From assembly GCA_008921705.1 (NCBI GenBank), contig VFFE01008918.1, positions 2,447,028 through 2,511,027 of the forward strand: a stretch of 64,000 nt of DNA, in the 5' to 3' direction. The stretch comes from Burhinus oedicnemus. Its lineage: Eukaryota; Chordata; Aves; Charadriiformes; Burhinidae. The position numbers were made by a program, and so were the translations under genes. Positions 62,108 to 64,000 of this stretch are shown here, one piece after another (the first letter of the stretch is position 1; each line of letters opens with the position of its first letter). The notes beneath the pieces were generated by a model. The model did not search any database and was not told the DNA's origin. It worked only from the letters and a program-made list of their open reading frames with translations.

Positions 62108-64000
62108 AAACACTTGTACTGACTTATTGAAGGTTCAGCTATCATTGTTAGCACTGTAAGCTTAATATATATTCTCTGGAGCAGTATTTCCTACACTGCA
62201 CTGTTATTTCAACTCAGTTTTGTCCTTCAATACTTTCATTAGTTTATTATCAAAGTTTCTCATGAACACAAAAAGACAAAAAGCAGCACATCTTCATGGT
62301 TGTTGCTGTTATTTATAAAAAAAATGCACTGAGAAACCCAAAATTCAGACATTGTACAAATACAGAGTGACAATGTCTACTCTGTGAGAGCTTGTTATAT
62401 ATGTGTGTGTGATAATGCATATAACATCAGCATCCTTCACATTTCTGCAATTACAAACAAAGCTTCTGGGAGTTCACGTAGGGTAGTACTATTATACCCA
62501 AGACAGGCTACAACCAAAAATTGCCTATAAGTACAGGCAATATTTTTCTCTAGAAAAAATGGCATAATCAGGAAAAAGGGAAGACAAGGATTTAGATACA
62601 TTCACACTAATCTTCAGAAAACATGTTTTCATCTTGTGGTAAGAGGGAGAAATTGAAAAACATGTCCAATATAGGTGGGATCCAAGTCCTCATCCAAAGG
62701 CCGGCTCCAGAATCTCTTGCAAAATCTAGAAAATTAGTCCATGAAGCTTTGGAATGCATATTTATATTACTGCAGCAGTGTATTAAATCCTCCTAGTCTT
62801 TCAATTAGCCTTTACTAAAATAGTTTATTTCCCTTAAGTTTATCTTAGGGGGTAGATATCAAAATATGCAGGCTATTGAGTGACTCTGAAATATTTAGAA
62901 AGAACATACTAGTCTTACTAGGTAAGACTATATAGAAATTATTTACTTGTAATATATAAAAATATATAAGTTAGGCTTATACCCCCCCAGCACCCTTTGA
63001 CAGTGAGTTCTGTGGATAATAATGTGCTATTCAAATCAATGTTTTCTTTTTTTTTTTTTTCTGGACACAGAAAATGATAGCTTTCATGAAGACCCAGCTA
63101 CAACCAGATAGAGGTTATTCAAACATATTTAAAGCAAGGTTTTCATGGTTACTGTAATAAACATAATAAAAAAATACTGTTAATTTCGTATCACGAGCTT
63201 AAAGAAATAATTTATCATTATAAATAACAAAATTTCTGTTTCATTATTAGCATTTTGCTTGTTTACTGTAACTGATCTTCTCTTTTCTCAATATAAGTGT
63301 TTTTTTTCTTATTTGAAGGAAAGTGATATTTATTTTTTTCCTGCAAAATACAGTGTTCTACAATATTTCTTTCTCTGAATGCCGTACTACATCAGCAGGT
63401 TTCTCTGTTGCATTAAGTACTTTAGACAACTCAGACCAAACTTTACATTAAAGGTGACCTTATCAACATATCCCTGCTTTCACTTATTTAGTTATAATCA
63501 AAACCTGTTCTGACACATGAAAGATGTTCTCATTATGCAAAAAATATCTGGACTGGCATAATAATTTGAAAGACATCCAACAGCTTTACCTCATCGCCAA
63601 CACTGAAATACCTCCCCTCACTACCTTGCTGCTTGATCCTGTGTATTCTGAGGTTCAGTGCAAATGCCCACAATGGACTTTGTTCTTTCTGGTTTTATCA
63701 AACAGTTCCTACATCACCCTGTTGATAAATCTGTAGCAGATCAGTCAACTGATAGTTGCAGTACACATTCTTTTCTTCTAAAAAAAGAATAGGCAAACCC
63801 AAAAAAGTAAAGATGCAGAGACTTAAAGTTTTTGAGAATATAAAGTATTTTTAAAATTCAGACTTTACATTCTACAGCTCAAGTTAAACTTCAGATCTTG
63901 AGGGTCCACAATCATTTTCTGGGTAGGTCAATTGAAGTTTTCTGAGTGAGATTTTACTTAGAGAGAGAAATTCTTTAGTTCAGTATTTACAACTTAAAGA
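62108..64000. other. AT-rich noncoding DNA, no gene recognised
   Basis: No supported gene or repeat. Short TG run at about 62404 and a T run at 63048-63060. Open frames are 70 codons or shorter. Confidence 0.5.

Noticed and set aside
1..64000. CRISPR arrays, operons, phage or prokaryotic mobile elements
   Set aside because: No spaced direct repeats, no dense gene arrangement and no prokaryotic signals. The repeats are those of a bird genome.

Overview
The window looks like gene-poor, AT-rich nuclear DNA from a bird. I find no complete host protein-coding gene, no rRNA or tRNA, and nothing prokaryotic. The avian call rests on the interspersed repeats. Twelve CR1 LINE loci (a thirteenth fragment is nested in one of them) add up to about 11.7 kb, roughly 18% of the window. 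Many end in the typical CR1 3' tail of short repeats such as ATTCTATG. There is also one solo LTR of about 1.1 kb of a type I know from bird endogenous retroviruses. Species and chromosome cannot be read from the sequence.

Layout. 1-6794: unannotated AT-rich DNA. 6795-9622: a plus-strand CR1 split by a solo LTR (8028-9140), which is itself in minus orientation and flanked by imperfect 5-bp target duplications. 9623-23152: AT-rich DNA with two faint MIR/CORE-SINE-like remnants (about 13062 and 16934) and a (TAA)n run. 23153-32044: the richest repeat cluster. It holds an old minus CR1 tail, the longest CR1 of the window (25486-28205, minus, with endonuclease and reverse transcriptase parts), an unidentified open frame beside its 5' end (28302-28900), a younger plus CR1 (29988-30962), and directly after it a much older, different CR1 lineage (31056-32044). 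33790-45040: four small CR1 scraps. 49744-52488: a second long minus CR1 bracketed by two different pentanucleotide satellites. 56180-56700: another ancient CR1 piece. 58400-58660: the only CpG-island-like segment. 60968-62107: a plus CR1 with a 198-bp CR1 tail nested inside it in the same orientation.

Function. Nothing suggests cooperating genes. The coding-like sequence is decayed CR1 ORF2 (APE endonuclease plus reverse transcriptase); no copy could move by itself, because every copy is 5'-truncated and carries stops, frameshifts or altered catalytic boxes. The window probably lies in an intergenic desert or a very large intron. The items best worth a second look are the isolated CpG island, the coding-like 45-46-bp repeats inside the solo LTR, the exon-like open frame near 28.3-28.9 kb, and the nested and bracketed CR1 insertions. 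I did not find evidence of a new biological system.
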